Shown here: positions 24,466-33,727 of the stretch, piece after piece
Layout: every line of letters starts with the position of its first letter
Position numbering within the stretch: the stretch's first letter is position 1
Source of the DNA: Fibrobacterota bacterium
GTDB lineage: Bacteria > Fibrobacterota > Fibrobacteria > UBA5070
Direction: 5' to 3'
Assembly: GCA_016715065.1 (NCBI GenBank)
Contig: JADKBN010000029.1
Span: 558,001 to 622,000 of the forward strand
DNA: 64,000 nt
The notes under the pieces: generated by a model
Database searches by the model: none
The model's input: the letters and a program-made list of their open reading frames with translations, nothing else
What the model was told of the DNA's origin: nothing
Made by a program: the position numbers and the translations under genes

Positions 24466-27400
24466 ATGTCCTTCTTCCGTAAGCTTCGCTATTTCGGAGA
24501 ACTTTTCGCCGACGGCCACGGTGCCACCAACCAGGAGAGCCGAGCCTGGGAGGAATCGTATCGGCGCCGCTGGGCCCACGACAAGGTGGTTCGATCCACC
24601 CATGGAGTGAACTGCACGGGCTCGTGCAGTTGGAAAGTTTTTGTCAAGAATGGTCTGGTCGCCTGGGAGATGCAGCAGACCGACTATCCCCGCACCCGAC
24701 CTGATCTGCCTGACCACGAGCCTCGCGGTTGCCCGCGTGGGGCGTCCTATTCGTGGTACCTCTACAGCGCCCACCGGGTGAAGTATCCCTTGGTGCGTTC
24801 GCGTCTGCTCAGGCTCTGGCGCGAAGCCAAGCGCCTCCATTCCGACCCGGTCGATGCGTGGGCTTGGATCCAGGCCGACCCCGAGCGTGCGCAGGAATAC
24901 CGCAAGGTGCGCGGACATGGTGGATTTGTCCGGACCAATTGGGAAGAGGCGATGGAGATCGTGGCGGCGGCCAATGTCCACACGGTGAAGACCCACGGCC
25001 CGGATCGGGTCGTCGGATTTTCACCCATTCCCGCGATGTCCATGGTGAGCTTCGCGGCTGGATCGAGATACCTGTCGCTGTTGGGCGGGGCGTGCCTTTC
25101 TTTCTACGACTGGTACTGCGATCTTCCGGTGGCCAGCCCCCAGACCTGGGGAGAGCAGACCGACGTTCCCGAATCCGCAGACTGGTTCAATTCCGGCTAC
25201 ACCATCTGCTGGGGATCCAATGTCCCCTTGACCCGCACCCCCGACGCCCACTTCCTGACGGAATCCCGCTATCGCGGTGCCAAGATCGTCGCGGTGACAC
25301 CGGACTTTTCGGAAGTCGCACGCCTTTCCGACGAATGGCTGGCCGCCCACCAGGGGACCGATGCGGCTTTGGCCATGGCCATGCAGCGTGTGGTGATGGA
25401 GGAGTTCCACCTGGGTGCCCGCAAGAGCCCCTATTTCGAGGCCTACGTCAAGGCGAATTCCGACCTTCCGATGCTGGTGCGGGTGGAGAAAAATCCGCAT
25501 GGCGATTGGGTTCCGGGAAGATTCCTGCGCGCCAGCGACTTGACCTCCAGTCCCGAGGCGAACAATCCCCAGTGGAAGACCGTCGCTTGGGACGAGGTGC
25601 GTGACGCACCTTGCATTCCGCTGGGATCCATCGGATTCCGGTGGGGCGAGCAGGGGCGGTGGAACATCGAACCCAGGAGCGCAGACGGAAGCGATCTGGC
25701 CCCGCAGCTCAGTTTCCACGGCCCCCAGGCCCAAGCATTGGATGTCGCCTTCCCCTACTTCGGGTCCCAGGGATTCGGCGAGATCTTTCCTGGACAGGAA
25801 TTGGCGGATCGTCAGATGCGCCGCGTCGCCGTGCGCATGGTCGCCACTCCCGATGGGGAAGTGGCGGTGGCCACCGTTTTCGATCTGCTCGCGGCCCACC
25901 TGGGAATCGATCGCGACGGATCCGATCTGAACCTCCGAGACCTCGATCCCGCCAAGATCCCCTACACTCCCGAGTGGCAGGAACCGATCACCGGCGTAAA
26001 GGCGGACGTGGTGCGGCGCATCGCCCGGGAATTCGCGGAAAACGCCCATGCCACGCAGGGGCGTTCCATGGTGATCATCGGCGCTTCCGTGAATCACTGG
26101 TACCACTCCGACATGAGCTACCGAGCCATCATCTCGCTTCTGGTGCTGTGCGGGACGGTGGGCAAGTCCGGCGGGGGCTGGGCGCACTACGTGGGGCAGG
26201 AAAAGCTCCGCCCCCAATCCGGATGGGCGCAACTGGCCTTCGCTCTGGACTGGAACCGGCCACCGCGTCATCAGAACACCACCTCCTTCTGGTACTTGCA
26301 CACCGACCAGTGGCGCTACGAAACCCTGAAGCCGCACAGCCTCCTGAGTCCCACCGGACAGACCAGCGACTTGCCAAGGACGCTGGTGGACAGCAACGTG
26401 CAAGCGGAACGACGCGGCTGGCTTCCCAGCGCGCCCCAGCTGAACCGCAATCCGCTGGGCATCGCCAAAGCCGCACGGGATGCCGGTCTGGAGCCCAAGG
26501 AATTCGTGGTCCAGGAACTGACTCAGGGCCGGATGCGGATGGCTTCGGAAGATCCGGATTCTCCGGAAAATTTCCCGCGCAACTTGTTCGTGTGGCGCTC
26601 CAATCTTCTGGGGTCCAGCGCCAAGGGCCACGAGTACTTCCTGCGACATCTCCTGGGATGTCGCGACGGCGCCATGGGCTCGGAGCTGGGAATCGACGAG
26701 GAACGCCCCGAGGAAGTGGTTTGGCGCGAGGCTCCCAAAGGCAAACTGGATTTGTTGGTGACGCTGGATTTCCGGATGTCCACCACCTGCCTGCACTCGG
26801 ACGTGGTGCTGCCCACGGCCACGTGGTACGAAAAAAACGATCTCAACACATCCGACATGCATCCGTTCATCCACCCGTTGTCCGAGGCGGTGAATCCTGC
26901 TTGGGAGGCGCGCAGCGACTGGGCGATCTTCACGGAATTGGCCAAGGAGGTCTCTCGGTTGTCTTCGGGCCACCTGGGTGTGGAAAAGGACTTGGTGCTC
27001 ACGCCCATCCTCCACGACACTCCGGGAGAGCTCGCGCAACCCGATGGCGGAGCCGATTGGAAGTCCGGCCAGTGCCCGGCTGAACCTGGCCGCACCATGC
27101 CGAACATGACCGTGGTCGAGCGCGACTACCCCAACCTCTGGCGGCGCATGACCTCGCTCGGGCCCTTGGTTTCCACCGTGGGCAACGGTGGCAAGGGGCT
27201 GGCCTGGAAGACCGATCGCGAGGTGAAGGAATTGGCCGAACTCAACGGCACGGTGACCCAGGAAGGGCCCTGGAAAGGCCGTCCATGCATCGAGACCGAC
27301 ATCCAGGCCATCGAGACCATCCTGCGCTTGGCGCCGGAAACCAACGGCAACGTGGCGGTGAAAGCTTGGGAGTCGCTGGGCAAGGCCACGGGCCGCGAAC

Positions 27401-28161
27401 ACACCCACCTGGCGATCCATCGCGAGGATGAGCGCGTGCGCTTTCGCGATCTGCAGGCACAGCCGCGCAAGATCATCTCCAGTCCCATCTGGTCGGGTGT
27501 GGAATCCGAGGAAGTCTGCTACACCGCCGGGTGGACCAACGTCAACGAGCGCATCCCTTGGCGAACCCTCACGGGACGCCAGCAGTTGTACCAGGACCAT
27601 CCTTGGATGCGCGCCTACGGCGAAGGGTTCGCCATCTACAGGCCTCCGGTGGACACCGGAAGCCTGCGAGCGGCCCGGCGGCCCAACGGCAATCCGGAAA
27701 TCGTCCTCAACTTCCTGACCCCGCACCAGAAGTGGGGGATCCACAGCACCTACACGGACAACCTTCTGATGCTCACGCTGGGTCGCGGTGGGCCTTGCGT
27801 GTGGCTGTCGGAGGTGGATGCCGCCAAGGCGTCAATTTCCGACAACGACTGGGTGGAGGTGTACAACACCAACGGGGCGCTCGCGGCGAGAGCCATCGTC
27901 TCGCAGCGCATCCCCGAAGGCGCGGTCTTCATGTACCACGCCCAGGAAAAGACCATCAACACGCCGTTGGCCGAAAGCACCGGAACGCGTGGCATCCACA
28001 ACTCGGTGGCCCGCATCGTGCTCAAGCCCACCCACATGGTGGGAGCCTACGCGCACCAGGCTTGGGGATTCAACTACATCGGAACCATCGGGACCAACCG
28101 CGACGAGTTCGTGGTGGTCCGCCGCATGGACACCGTCCGCTGGGAAGGAGGCGAAGCATGA
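24466..28161 (+). CDS. narG: Respiratory nitrate reductase alpha subunit
   Basis: 1231 residues, the full NarG length, intact. The N-terminal cluster FS0 has its histidine and cysteines in STHGVNCTGSCSWKVF (about residues 44-59) and RGCPRG near 90. The expected Mo-ligand aspartate lies in SFYDWYCDLP near 212. PRTRPDLPDHEPRG, GWAHYVGQEKLRPQSGWAQLA and the C-terminal THMVGAYAHQAWGFNYIGTIG follow the family. It reduces nitrate on the cytoplasmic face of the membrane, fed by NarH and NarI. No twin-arginine signal is seen. The ATG at 24466 follows CGGAG, and narH overlaps by 4 bases. A longer in-frame reading into narK upstream is not real coding. Confidence 0.96.
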   Translation: MSFFRKLRYFGELFADGHGATNQESRAWEESYRRRWAHDKVVRSTHGVNCTGSCSWKVFVKNGLVAWEMQQTDYPRTRPDLPDHEPRGCPRGASYSWYLYSAHRVKYPLVRSRLLRLWREAKRLHSDPVDAWAWIQADPERAQEYRKVRGHGGFVRTNWEEAMEIVAAANVHTVKTHGPDRVVGFSPIPAMSMVSFAAGSRYLSLLGGACLSFYDWYCDLPVASPQTWGEQTDVPESADWFNSGYTICWGSNVPLTRTPDAHFLTESRYRGAKIVAVTPDFSEVARLSDEWLAAHQGTDAALAMAMQRVVMEEFHLGARKSPYFEAYVKANSDLPMLVRVEKNPHGDWVPGRFLRASDLTSSPEANNPQWKTVAWDEVRDAPCIPLGSIGFRWGEQGRWNIEPRSADGSDLAPQLSFHGPQAQALDVAFPYFGSQGFGEIFPGQELADRQMRRVAVRMVATPDGEVAVATVFDLLAAHLGIDRDGSDLNLRDLDPAKIPYTPEWQEPITGVKADVVRRIAREFAENAHATQGRSMVIIGASVNHWYHSDMSYRAIISLLVLCGTVGKSGGGWAHYVGQEKLRPQSGWAQLAFALDWNRPPRHQNTTSFWYLHTDQWRYETLKPHSLLSPTGQTSDLPRTLVDSNVQAERRGWLPSAPQLNRNPLGIAKAARDAGLEPKEFVVQELTQGRMRMASEDPDSPENFPRNLFVWRSNLLGSSAKGHEYFLRHLLGCRDGAMGSELGIDEERPEEVVWREAPKGKLDLLVTLDFRMSTTCLHSDVVLPTATWYEKNDLNTSDMHPFIHPLSEAVNPAWEARSDWAIFTELAKEVSRLSSGHLGVEKDLVLTPILHDTPGELAQPDGGADWKSGQCPAEPGRTMPNMTVVERDYPNLWRRMTSLGPLVSTVGNGGKGLAWKTDREVKELAELNGTVTQEGPWKGRPCIETDIQAIETILRLAPETNGNVAVKAWESLGKATGREHTHLAIHREDERVRFRDLQAQPRKIISSPIWSGVESEEVCYTAGWTNVNERIPWRTLTGRQQLYQDHPWMRAYGEGFAIYRPPVDTGSLRAARRPNGNPEIVLNFLTPHQKWGIHSTYTDNLLMLTLGRGGPCVWLSEVDAAKASISDNDWVEVYNTNGALAARAIVSQRIPEGAVFMYHAQEKTINTPLAESTGTRGIHNSVARIVLKPTHMVGAYAHQAWGFNYIGTIGTNRDEFVVVRRMDTVRWEGGEA

Positions 28162-29684
28162 AGGTCCGCGCCCAGATCGCGATGATCCTGAACCTCGACA
28201 AATGCATCGGGTGCCACACCTGCTCGGTCACCTGCAAGCAGGTGTGGACCAACAGGCCGGGCATGGAGTACGCCTGGTTCAACAACGTGGAATCCAAACC
28301 CGGTGTGGGTTATCCCCATCGCTGGGAAGACCAGATCCGCTGGAAGGGCGGTTGGGTGAGGGCAAAAAACGGCAAATTGGAACCTCGCCAGGGAAGTCGC
28401 GCGAAGATCCTGCTGGATGTGTTCGGCAATCCCAACCTTCCCACCATGGACGATTACTACGAGCCGTTCACCTTCGACTACGGGCATTTGCAGGCCACAC
28501 CGGAAACGAAGGCCAGTCCCACCGCCCGCCCCATCAGCTTGATCACCGGCAAGCGAATGGAGAAGATCGAGGGAGGGCCCAACTGGGAGGACGACCTGGG
28601 AGGCGCCGCCGCCTCGCGTCATCGCGACCCGAACATGGCAGGTCTGGATTCCCAGCATTACGCCCAGTTCGAATCGAGCTTTCTCGCCTATCTGCCCCGC
28701 CTGTGCGAGCACTGCGTGAACCCCACCTGCGTGGCGTCGTGTCCCGAAGGGAGCATCTACAAGCGCGAAGAAGATGGAATCGTGCTGGTGGACCAGGACA
28801 AGTGCAAGGGCTGGCGCATGTGTGTGTCTGGATGCCCCTACAAGAAGATCTACTTCAACCACCAGACGGGCAAAGCCGAGAAGTGTCTGTTCTGCTATCC
28901 CCGCATCGAGTCCGGACAGCCCACGGTGTGCGCCGAGACTTGTGTGGGACGCATGCGCTATCTGGGCGTGTTGCTCTACGACGCCGACCGCATCGCCGAG
29001 GCCGCGTCGGTAGAAGATCCCAAGCGACTGCTGGATGCCCAACTCTCCATTTTCCTGGATCCCCGGGATCCCGCCGTGATCGCCGCGGCACAGGCCGAAG
29101 GCATTCCGGAGTCCTGGCTGGAGGCGGCCAAGAAGAGCCCCGCATGGGAAATGGCCGTCGAGTGGCGGATCGCTCTTCCTTTGCATCCGGAGTATCGCAC
29201 GCTCCCGATGGTGTGGTACGTACCACCGCTTTCGCCATTGCAGGGGAGCGCGCAGGCCTCTCGCGACGAGCATGGAGATATCCTGGGGGATGTTTCCGAA
29301 GGGCGCATTCCGGTGGAATATCTCGCCAACCTCCTTTCGGCCGGCGACAACGCTCCGGTGGAACGATCCTTGGAAAAACTCCTGGCTCTGCGCCGATGGT
29401 CCCGGTTGCGCGGTCGTGGCCAGGAGGCAGGATTTGTCTTCCCTCAAGGAATGGACGCAAAGGTCGCCGAGGCCATGTACCGTCGGCTGGCGATCGCCAA
29501 CTACGAAGATCGTTTCGTGGTTCCCACCTCCCACGCGGAATACGCCACCGACAGTTTCGGGATGGAAGGGCCGTTGGGACGCGCCGAGGTTCCCGGCTGT
29601 TCCTTTTCCGACGGCCAGGGGTGCCAGGGAAGCTCCGCTCCCGCCTTCGGCGGATTCGCTCCGGGCCAAGGAGGGCGTCGATGA
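28158..29684 (+). CDS. narH: Respiratory nitrate reductase beta subunit
   Basis: 508 residues with four Fe-S clusters relaying electrons from NarI to NarG. Cysteine groups: DKCIGCHTCSVTCKQVW near residue 15, CEHCVNPTCVASCPEG, DKCKGWRMCVSGCPYKK and CLFCYPRIESGQPTVCAETC. The tryptophan in CKGWRMC replaces a cysteine and marks the [3Fe-4S] cluster typical of NarH. YAWFNNVESKPG and RIPVEYLANLLSAGD are family blocks. It overlaps both narG and narJ by 4 bases, so the four nar genes are translationally coupled. Confidence 0.96.
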   Translation: MKVRAQIAMILNLDKCIGCHTCSVTCKQVWTNRPGMEYAWFNNVESKPGVGYPHRWEDQIRWKGGWVRAKNGKLEPRQGSRAKILLDVFGNPNLPTMDDYYEPFTFDYGHLQATPETKASPTARPISLITGKRMEKIEGGPNWEDDLGGAAASRHRDPNMAGLDSQHYAQFESSFLAYLPRLCEHCVNPTCVASCPEGSIYKREEDGIVLVDQDKCKGWRMCVSGCPYKKIYFNHQTGKAEKCLFCYPRIESGQPTVCAETCVGRMRYLGVLLYDADRIAEAASVEDPKRLLDAQLSIFLDPRDPAVIAAAQAEGIPESWLEAAKKSPAWEMAVEWRIALPLHPEYRTLPMVWYVPPLSPLQGSAQASRDEHGDILGDVSEGRIPVEYLANLLSAGDNAPVERSLEKLLALRRWSRLRGRGQEAGFVFPQGMDAKVAEAMYRRLAIANYEDRFVVPTSHAEYATDSFGMEGPLGRAEVPGCSFSDGQGCQGSSAPAFGGFAPGQGGRR

Positions 29685-30307
29685 GCGCATTGGCCCTGAT
29701 CGCACGCCTTCTGGAGTACCCGGAAGACACCGGCCTGCTGGCGCATCTCGACGAGGCCGCTTCCGAGATCGACGCGGCCGACTTGGCTCCGGCGGCTCGG
29801 GAGGGACTTGAGCATTTCCTGGCTTGGGTGAGGCTCACCGATCCCATCGTGGTGCAGGAATCCTACGTGGAATCCGTGGACAGATCCCGTCGCGGATCTC
29901 TGCATCTGTTCGAGCACGTCCACGGCGAATCGCGCGAACGAGGCGCGGCCATGATCGACCTGCGCCAGTTCTACGCCGAGCGCGGGTTCGAGATGGCCGC
30001 ATCCGAGCTACCCGATTACCTGCCGGTGGTCCTGGAGTTCGCCTCCCGTGCCCCCGAGGCGGAAAGGATGCGCTTTCTTGCGGAGATCGTTCCGGTGGTG
30101 GCGCGCATCCATGCGTTCCATGCCCGCCAGGGATCCCCGTGGGAGCCCGTTCTCGCCGCGGCGCTGGTCGCCTCGGGCGGGACTCTCGAGCTCTCGCGGG
30201 CGCAAGTACCCGACAACACCCCCGAGCCGTCCATCGACGAGTTGTGGGCCGAACCCGAGGTCGTCTTTTCCGGCGACTGTTCCACTCCAACGGGAGATGC
30301 GAAGTGA
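29681..30307 (+). CDS. narJ: Nitrate reductase assembly chaperone
   Basis: 208 residues of the NarJ/TorD-like helical fold. It binds apo-NarG and helps molybdenum cofactor insertion. LEYPEDTGLLAHL at the N-terminus, then SLHLFEHVHGESRERGAAMIDL and RGFEMAASELPDYLPVVLEF are family hallmarks. It overlaps narH and narI by 4 bases each, in the usual narGHJI order. Confidence 0.94.
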   Translation: MSALALIARLLEYPEDTGLLAHLDEAASEIDAADLAPAAREGLEHFLAWVRLTDPIVVQESYVESVDRSRRGSLHLFEHVHGESRERGAAMIDLRQFYAERGFEMAASELPDYLPVVLEFASRAPEAERMRFLAEIVPVVARIHAFHARQGSPWEPVLAAALVASGGTLELSRAQVPDNTPEPSIDELWAEPEVVFSGDCSTPTGDAK

Positions 30308-31005
30308 ATCGCTCCATCGATCTACTCCTTTTCGGGATCCTGCCCTATGTGGCCGTGTGCGTGGCCGTGGTCGGTAGCGCCTGGCGCATCCGCAGTGCAC
30401 CACTGACCTGGAAAACCGGCAGCTCGCAATTGCTCGAGTCGAAGTGGCTGCGCATCGGCAGCATCCTGTTCCACTTCGGCATGGTGAACTTGATGTTGGG
30501 CCACGTGGGCGGCTTGCTCACCCCGCACGAAGTCTACGAGACCTTCGGTCTCACCACGCCGTTGAAGCAGCGCATCGAAATCGTCATGGGTTTCATCATG
30601 GCCCCCGCGGCTTTCGTGGGGGGTGCCATCCTGATCTGGCGCCGACTCGTGGATCCTCGCGTGAAGGCGGCCAGTTCCTGGGGAGACATCCCTCTATTGG
30701 TTGCACTCCTTCTCGAGGTGGGGCTGGGATTCGCCACCATCCCTCAATCGATGCACCACCTGGATGGATCGATGATGCTGCGGCTCACTGGTTACGTGCA
30801 GGGTCTGGTGGTCCTGGATACCTCGGCCTGGCAGGCGATGGCTGACGTTCCCTGGATCTACAAACTCCACATGGCCGTGGGTTTTTGCTTCGTGCTGGTG
30901 CTTCCGTTCACCCGGCTTGTGCACGTTTTGTCTGGATTGCTGGTGGTACGGTATCTGGTGCGGCCCTGGCAGGTCGTGCGTAAAGGCGTCTGGAGCCCCC
31001 GATGA
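30304..31005 (+). CDS. narI: Respiratory nitrate reductase gamma subunit (cytochrome b)
   Basis: 233 residues with five membrane helices. It oxidises quinol at the outer face and carries two b hemes. The ligand histidines appear as LFHFGMVNLMLGHVGG (near 57 and 66) and KLHMAVGF...TRLVHVLSG near the C-terminus. GTG start within ATG-less overlap GTGA with narJ. The narK2 start overlaps the stop. Confidence 0.95.
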   Translation: MNRSIDLLLFGILPYVAVCVAVVGSAWRIRSAPLTWKTGSSQLLESKWLRIGSILFHFGMVNLMLGHVGGLLTPHEVYETFGLTTPLKQRIEIVMGFIMAPAAFVGGAILIWRRLVDPRVKAASSWGDIPLLVALLLEVGLGFATIPQSMHHLDGSMMLRLTGYVQGLVVLDTSAWQAMADVPWIYKLHMAVGFCFVLVLPFTRLVHVLSGLLVVRYLVRPWQVVRKGVWSPR

Positions 31006-32312
31006 ACGACGTAGAGACGCCCAAAGGCGCCAATCGGGTCATGTGGCTTTCCACGGCCGCATTCACCCTCATGTTCGCGGTCTGGTTGCAATTTGGCATC
31101 CTCGCCATCCCCATCCGCAAGGAGTTGGGGCTGACGGAGATGCAATTTGCCTGGCTCACCTCGATCGCGATCCTGAATGGTTCGATCTGGAGGTTGCTGC
31201 TGGGCATCTGGGCGGATCGCTTCGGTGCCAAGAAGGTTCTGCTTCTGCTCATGGTGGCCACCGCGGGAGCTTCCTGGGCGGTCAGTCAGGCGCGGACCTT
31301 CGAGCATCTGCTCGCGTGCGCCTTTCTGGTGGGGTTGGCGGGCAACTCCTTCAGCGTGGGCGTGGCCTGGAACAGCGCCTGGTTCCCCAAATCCAGGCAG
31401 GGGCTCGCCCTGGGATTCTTCGGAGCGGGGAACGTGGGCGCATCTGTGACAAAACTTGTCGGGCCGTTGCTCATCGCCGCGGTCCCCTCGGCCGGGTATT
31501 TCGGAGGGGTCATCAGCGGAGGCTGGAGGTTCATTCCCCAGATGTACGTGGGATTGCTGGTGCTGATGATCCTCCTGGTGCTTTTGTTCACTCCCAGTCC
31601 GGACCGACGACCCGGAGCGGGACGGACCTTCGCGCAGATGCTCCAGCCTCTTCGCTACGTGCGGGTCTGGCGATTCAGCCTCTACTACGTTGTGGTGTTC
31701 GGCGCCTACGTGGCGCTCAGCGTGTGGCTTCCCAAGTACTACGTGGATGTCTACGGCCTGGAATTGAAGAATGCGGCCTTTCTCACCACTCTGTTCATTT
31801 TTCCGGCCAGCTTGCTCCGTCCGCTGGGTGGGTGGCTGGCGGATCGAATCGGAGCCCGGGGCTTGATGTATGGAGTATTCATGGTGCTGGCGGTCTGTTT
31901 TTTCGGGCTGTCCCTCCCCTTTGGCCATATCGTCTTCTACGTGCCGGAATCCTACGTGCCGGGAGGCACCATGGCGGCGCTTCCCTTCTCCATGGGCGTG
32001 GTGCCCTTCACGATCCTGATTTTCCTGGTAGGTTGCGCCATGGGGATCGGAAAAGCGGCTGTATTCAAGTACGTGCCGGAATATTTCCCGAAGGATGTCG
32101 GGGCGGTCGGGGGATTGGTAGGACTGTTGGGTGCTTTGGGGGGATTCTGTCTGCCGTTGACCTTCGCCTCCATCGGGTCGCTGACCAAGATCCCGCAGAC
32201 CACGTTCATGGTTCTCTTTTTGGCCAACGCGGCCTGTTTGGTTTGGCTACACTTGACGGTGTGGAAGATGCTCAATGCCGACCAGGGACCAGGGGCTCGG
32301 AGACATTTCTGA
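31002..32312 (+). CDS. Nitrate/nitrite transporter, NarK family (second copy)
   Basis: 436 residues, 12 helices, intact. Nitrate-nitrite porter marks: FAVWLQFGILAIPIRKELGL in helix 1, LLGIWADRFGAKKVLLLLM, AGNSFSVGVAWNSAWFPKSR and the signature FFGAGNVGASVTKLVGPLL. It overlaps narI by 4 bases, so it belongs to the narGHJI operon and probably exchanges nitrate for nitrite or imports nitrate for respiration. The GNVG region contains one of the GACA-N5-TGTC repeats (31448-31460). Confidence 0.93.
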   Translation: MNDVETPKGANRVMWLSTAAFTLMFAVWLQFGILAIPIRKELGLTEMQFAWLTSIAILNGSIWRLLLGIWADRFGAKKVLLLLMVATAGASWAVSQARTFEHLLACAFLVGLAGNSFSVGVAWNSAWFPKSRQGLALGFFGAGNVGASVTKLVGPLLIAAVPSAGYFGGVISGGWRFIPQMYVGLLVLMILLVLLFTPSPDRRPGAGRTFAQMLQPLRYVRVWRFSLYYVVVFGAYVALSVWLPKYYVDVYGLELKNAAFLTTLFIFPASLLRPLGGWLADRIGARGLMYGVFMVLAVCFFGLSLPFGHIVFYVPESYVPGGTMAALPFSMGVVPFTILIFLVGCAMGIGKAAVFKYVPEYFPKDVGAVGGLVGLLGALGGFCLPLTFASIGSLTKIPQTTFMVLFLANAACLVWLHLTVWKMLNADQGPGARRHF

Positions 32313-32319
32313 GTTTGCC

Positions 32320-33294
32320 ATGCTAGATCTCGGCCACGAATCGCGATCGATCCGCGGGCAGTCCATCACGGACTCCCACGGAAGGGTGTTTCGGAAGCTG
32401 CGGATTTCCGTGACGGAAGCCTGCCAGTTCCGGTGTTTCTATTGCATGCCCCACGCCAGCCCCCCCGTCATGCGTCCCGGCCATCTGGACGCCCAAGGTT
32501 TCGCTCGCATCGCGCATGCACTGGTGGGCGCGGGGGTCTGCGATCTTCGCGTCACCGGCGGAGAGCCCACCCTGCGCCCTGATCTGGACGAGATCCTGAT
32601 CGCACTCGGAGAAGTCGGCGGAACCAGGTTGTCGATCACCTCAAACGGACAATTTTTGCCCAAGCATTTTCCGGCCTTGCACCAAAGCGGTGTGCGGACC
32701 CTCAACATCAGCCTCGATTCGCTGCGGCCGGATTCCTTCAAGGCGATCACCGGCCGCAGGTTGGAGCCCGTGTTGGAAGCGGTGCACGCCGCCGTGGCCG
32801 ATGGCTTTTCCGTGAAGGTCAATTGCGTGGTGAGCCGCGGGCGAAACGACGACGAAGTCCACGCTTTCGCCGAGTTCGCCCAACGCACCGGTGTGGAGGT
32901 GCGGTTTCTGGAACTGATGAAGATCGGACCGGGAGCGGTCGATCACGTCCGGGATTTCGTGTCGGCGGCCGAGGTGGAATCCAGACTCGCAACGGGGTTC
33001 GGTTGGGTGCCGCTTGCGCGAGGAGTGGACGAAACCGCCTATCGCATCCAGCTGGAGGGCGGTGGGCGGATCGGTTTCATCGCCTCGGAATCCAAGCCAT
33101 TTTGCGGCGGCTGTTCGCGGCTTCGGTTGTCGGTGCGCGGCGAACTGCGATCGTGTCTGATGCGCGACGATCGCATCCCGCTGGCGGGATTGGATGCCCA
33201 GGGAATCCTGCGGGCCGCGGGCTTGGCCTTTCGCGCCAAGCCTACGGAACGGATCGAACGAGTGGATCAGGCCATGCACCAGATCGGCGGCTGA
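32320..33294 (+). CDS. moaA: GTP 3',8-cyclase (molybdenum cofactor synthesis)
   Basis: Radical SAM enzyme for the first step of molybdopterin synthesis. The SAM cluster motif EACQFRCFYCMPH is at about residues 33-45; TGGEPTLRPDL is the SAM-binding GGE region; the second cluster, which holds the GTP, is FCGGCSRLRLSVRGELRSCL near 260-279. The ATG at 32320 gives 324 residues; an in-frame ATG at 32275 would overlap narK2. The start lies 8 bases after the transporter stop, so cofactor synthesis is tied to the nar operon. The usual C-terminal GG appears (QIGG). Confidence 0.94.
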   Translation: MLDLGHESRSIRGQSITDSHGRVFRKLRISVTEACQFRCFYCMPHASPPVMRPGHLDAQGFARIAHALVGAGVCDLRVTGGEPTLRPDLDEILIALGEVGGTRLSITSNGQFLPKHFPALHQSGVRTLNISLDSLRPDSFKAITGRRLEPVLEAVHAAVADGFSVKVNCVVSRGRNDDEVHAFAEFAQRTGVEVRFLELMKIGPGAVDHVRDFVSAAEVESRLATGFGWVPLARGVDETAYRIQLEGGGRIGFIASESKPFCGGCSRLRLSVRGELRSCLMRDDRIPLAGLDAQGILRAAGLAFRAKPTERIERVDQAMHQIGG

Positions 33295-33295
33295 G

Positions 33296-33727
33296 CTATT
33301 TGCGGCCGACGAGTTCGAGCGCATCCCATTGGCACTCTTCGCGCAGCTTCCAAAGTTCGGTCTCCAGACGGAATTCGACCAGGGACTTGTCGGCGGAAAG
33401 CAGATGGGATGCCATCCAGCGTTCCAACGAATCGAGTTCGGAATCCTCGATCGGCAGGCCTTCCAACGCATCGGACCCGATCCGCGTCATGTGAGCCAGG
33501 ATCCGCTCGTGGTCCAACTCGTGTAAACGACGGTCTGGGAAGGAGTCCTCGACCATCATTTGCGATTCCAAGCAAAAGTGCGATCGAAACTCCTCCAAGA
33601 GCTCCAACCATGGGTAGGCTCTTGAAAGAGTTGGCAAGAGACGGATTTCCTCCCGCATGGAAGCCATCCGCTCGTGCTGATCGTCCAATTCGTCGACCCC
33701 CAGCCGAGGCAGGGGTTTCCCGTTCAT
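33296..33727 (-). CDS. Bacteriohemerythrin-like protein
   Basis: 143 residues with the hemerythrin iron ligands in order: DDQHERM near 20, HFCLESQMM (H and E), HELDHERILAHM, and WMASHLLSADKSLVEF with the last H and D. Such proteins carry a di-iron site binding oxygen or nitric oxide. The ATG at 33727 overlaps the stop of the RIC gene by 4 bases, so the pair is one operon. It lies convergent with and one base from moaA. A role beside RIC in NO or oxygen handling is inference. Confidence 0.85.
   Translation of the reverse strand: MNGKPLPRLGVDELDDQHERMASMREEIRLLPTLSRAYPWLELLEEFRSHFCLESQMMVEDSFPDRRLHELDHERILAHMTRIGSDALEGLPIEDSELDSLERWMASHLLSADKSLVEFRLETELWKLREECQWDALELVGRK

Noticed and set aside
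25021..27744. 907-residue open frame antisense to narG
   Set aside because: Shadow of strong GC-rich coding on the other strand; no family motifs.
23026..28161. A single 1711-residue frame joining narK and narG
   Set aside because: Only the narG part (from 24466) and short pieces of narK are real in this frame; the join is produced by frame breaks in narK.
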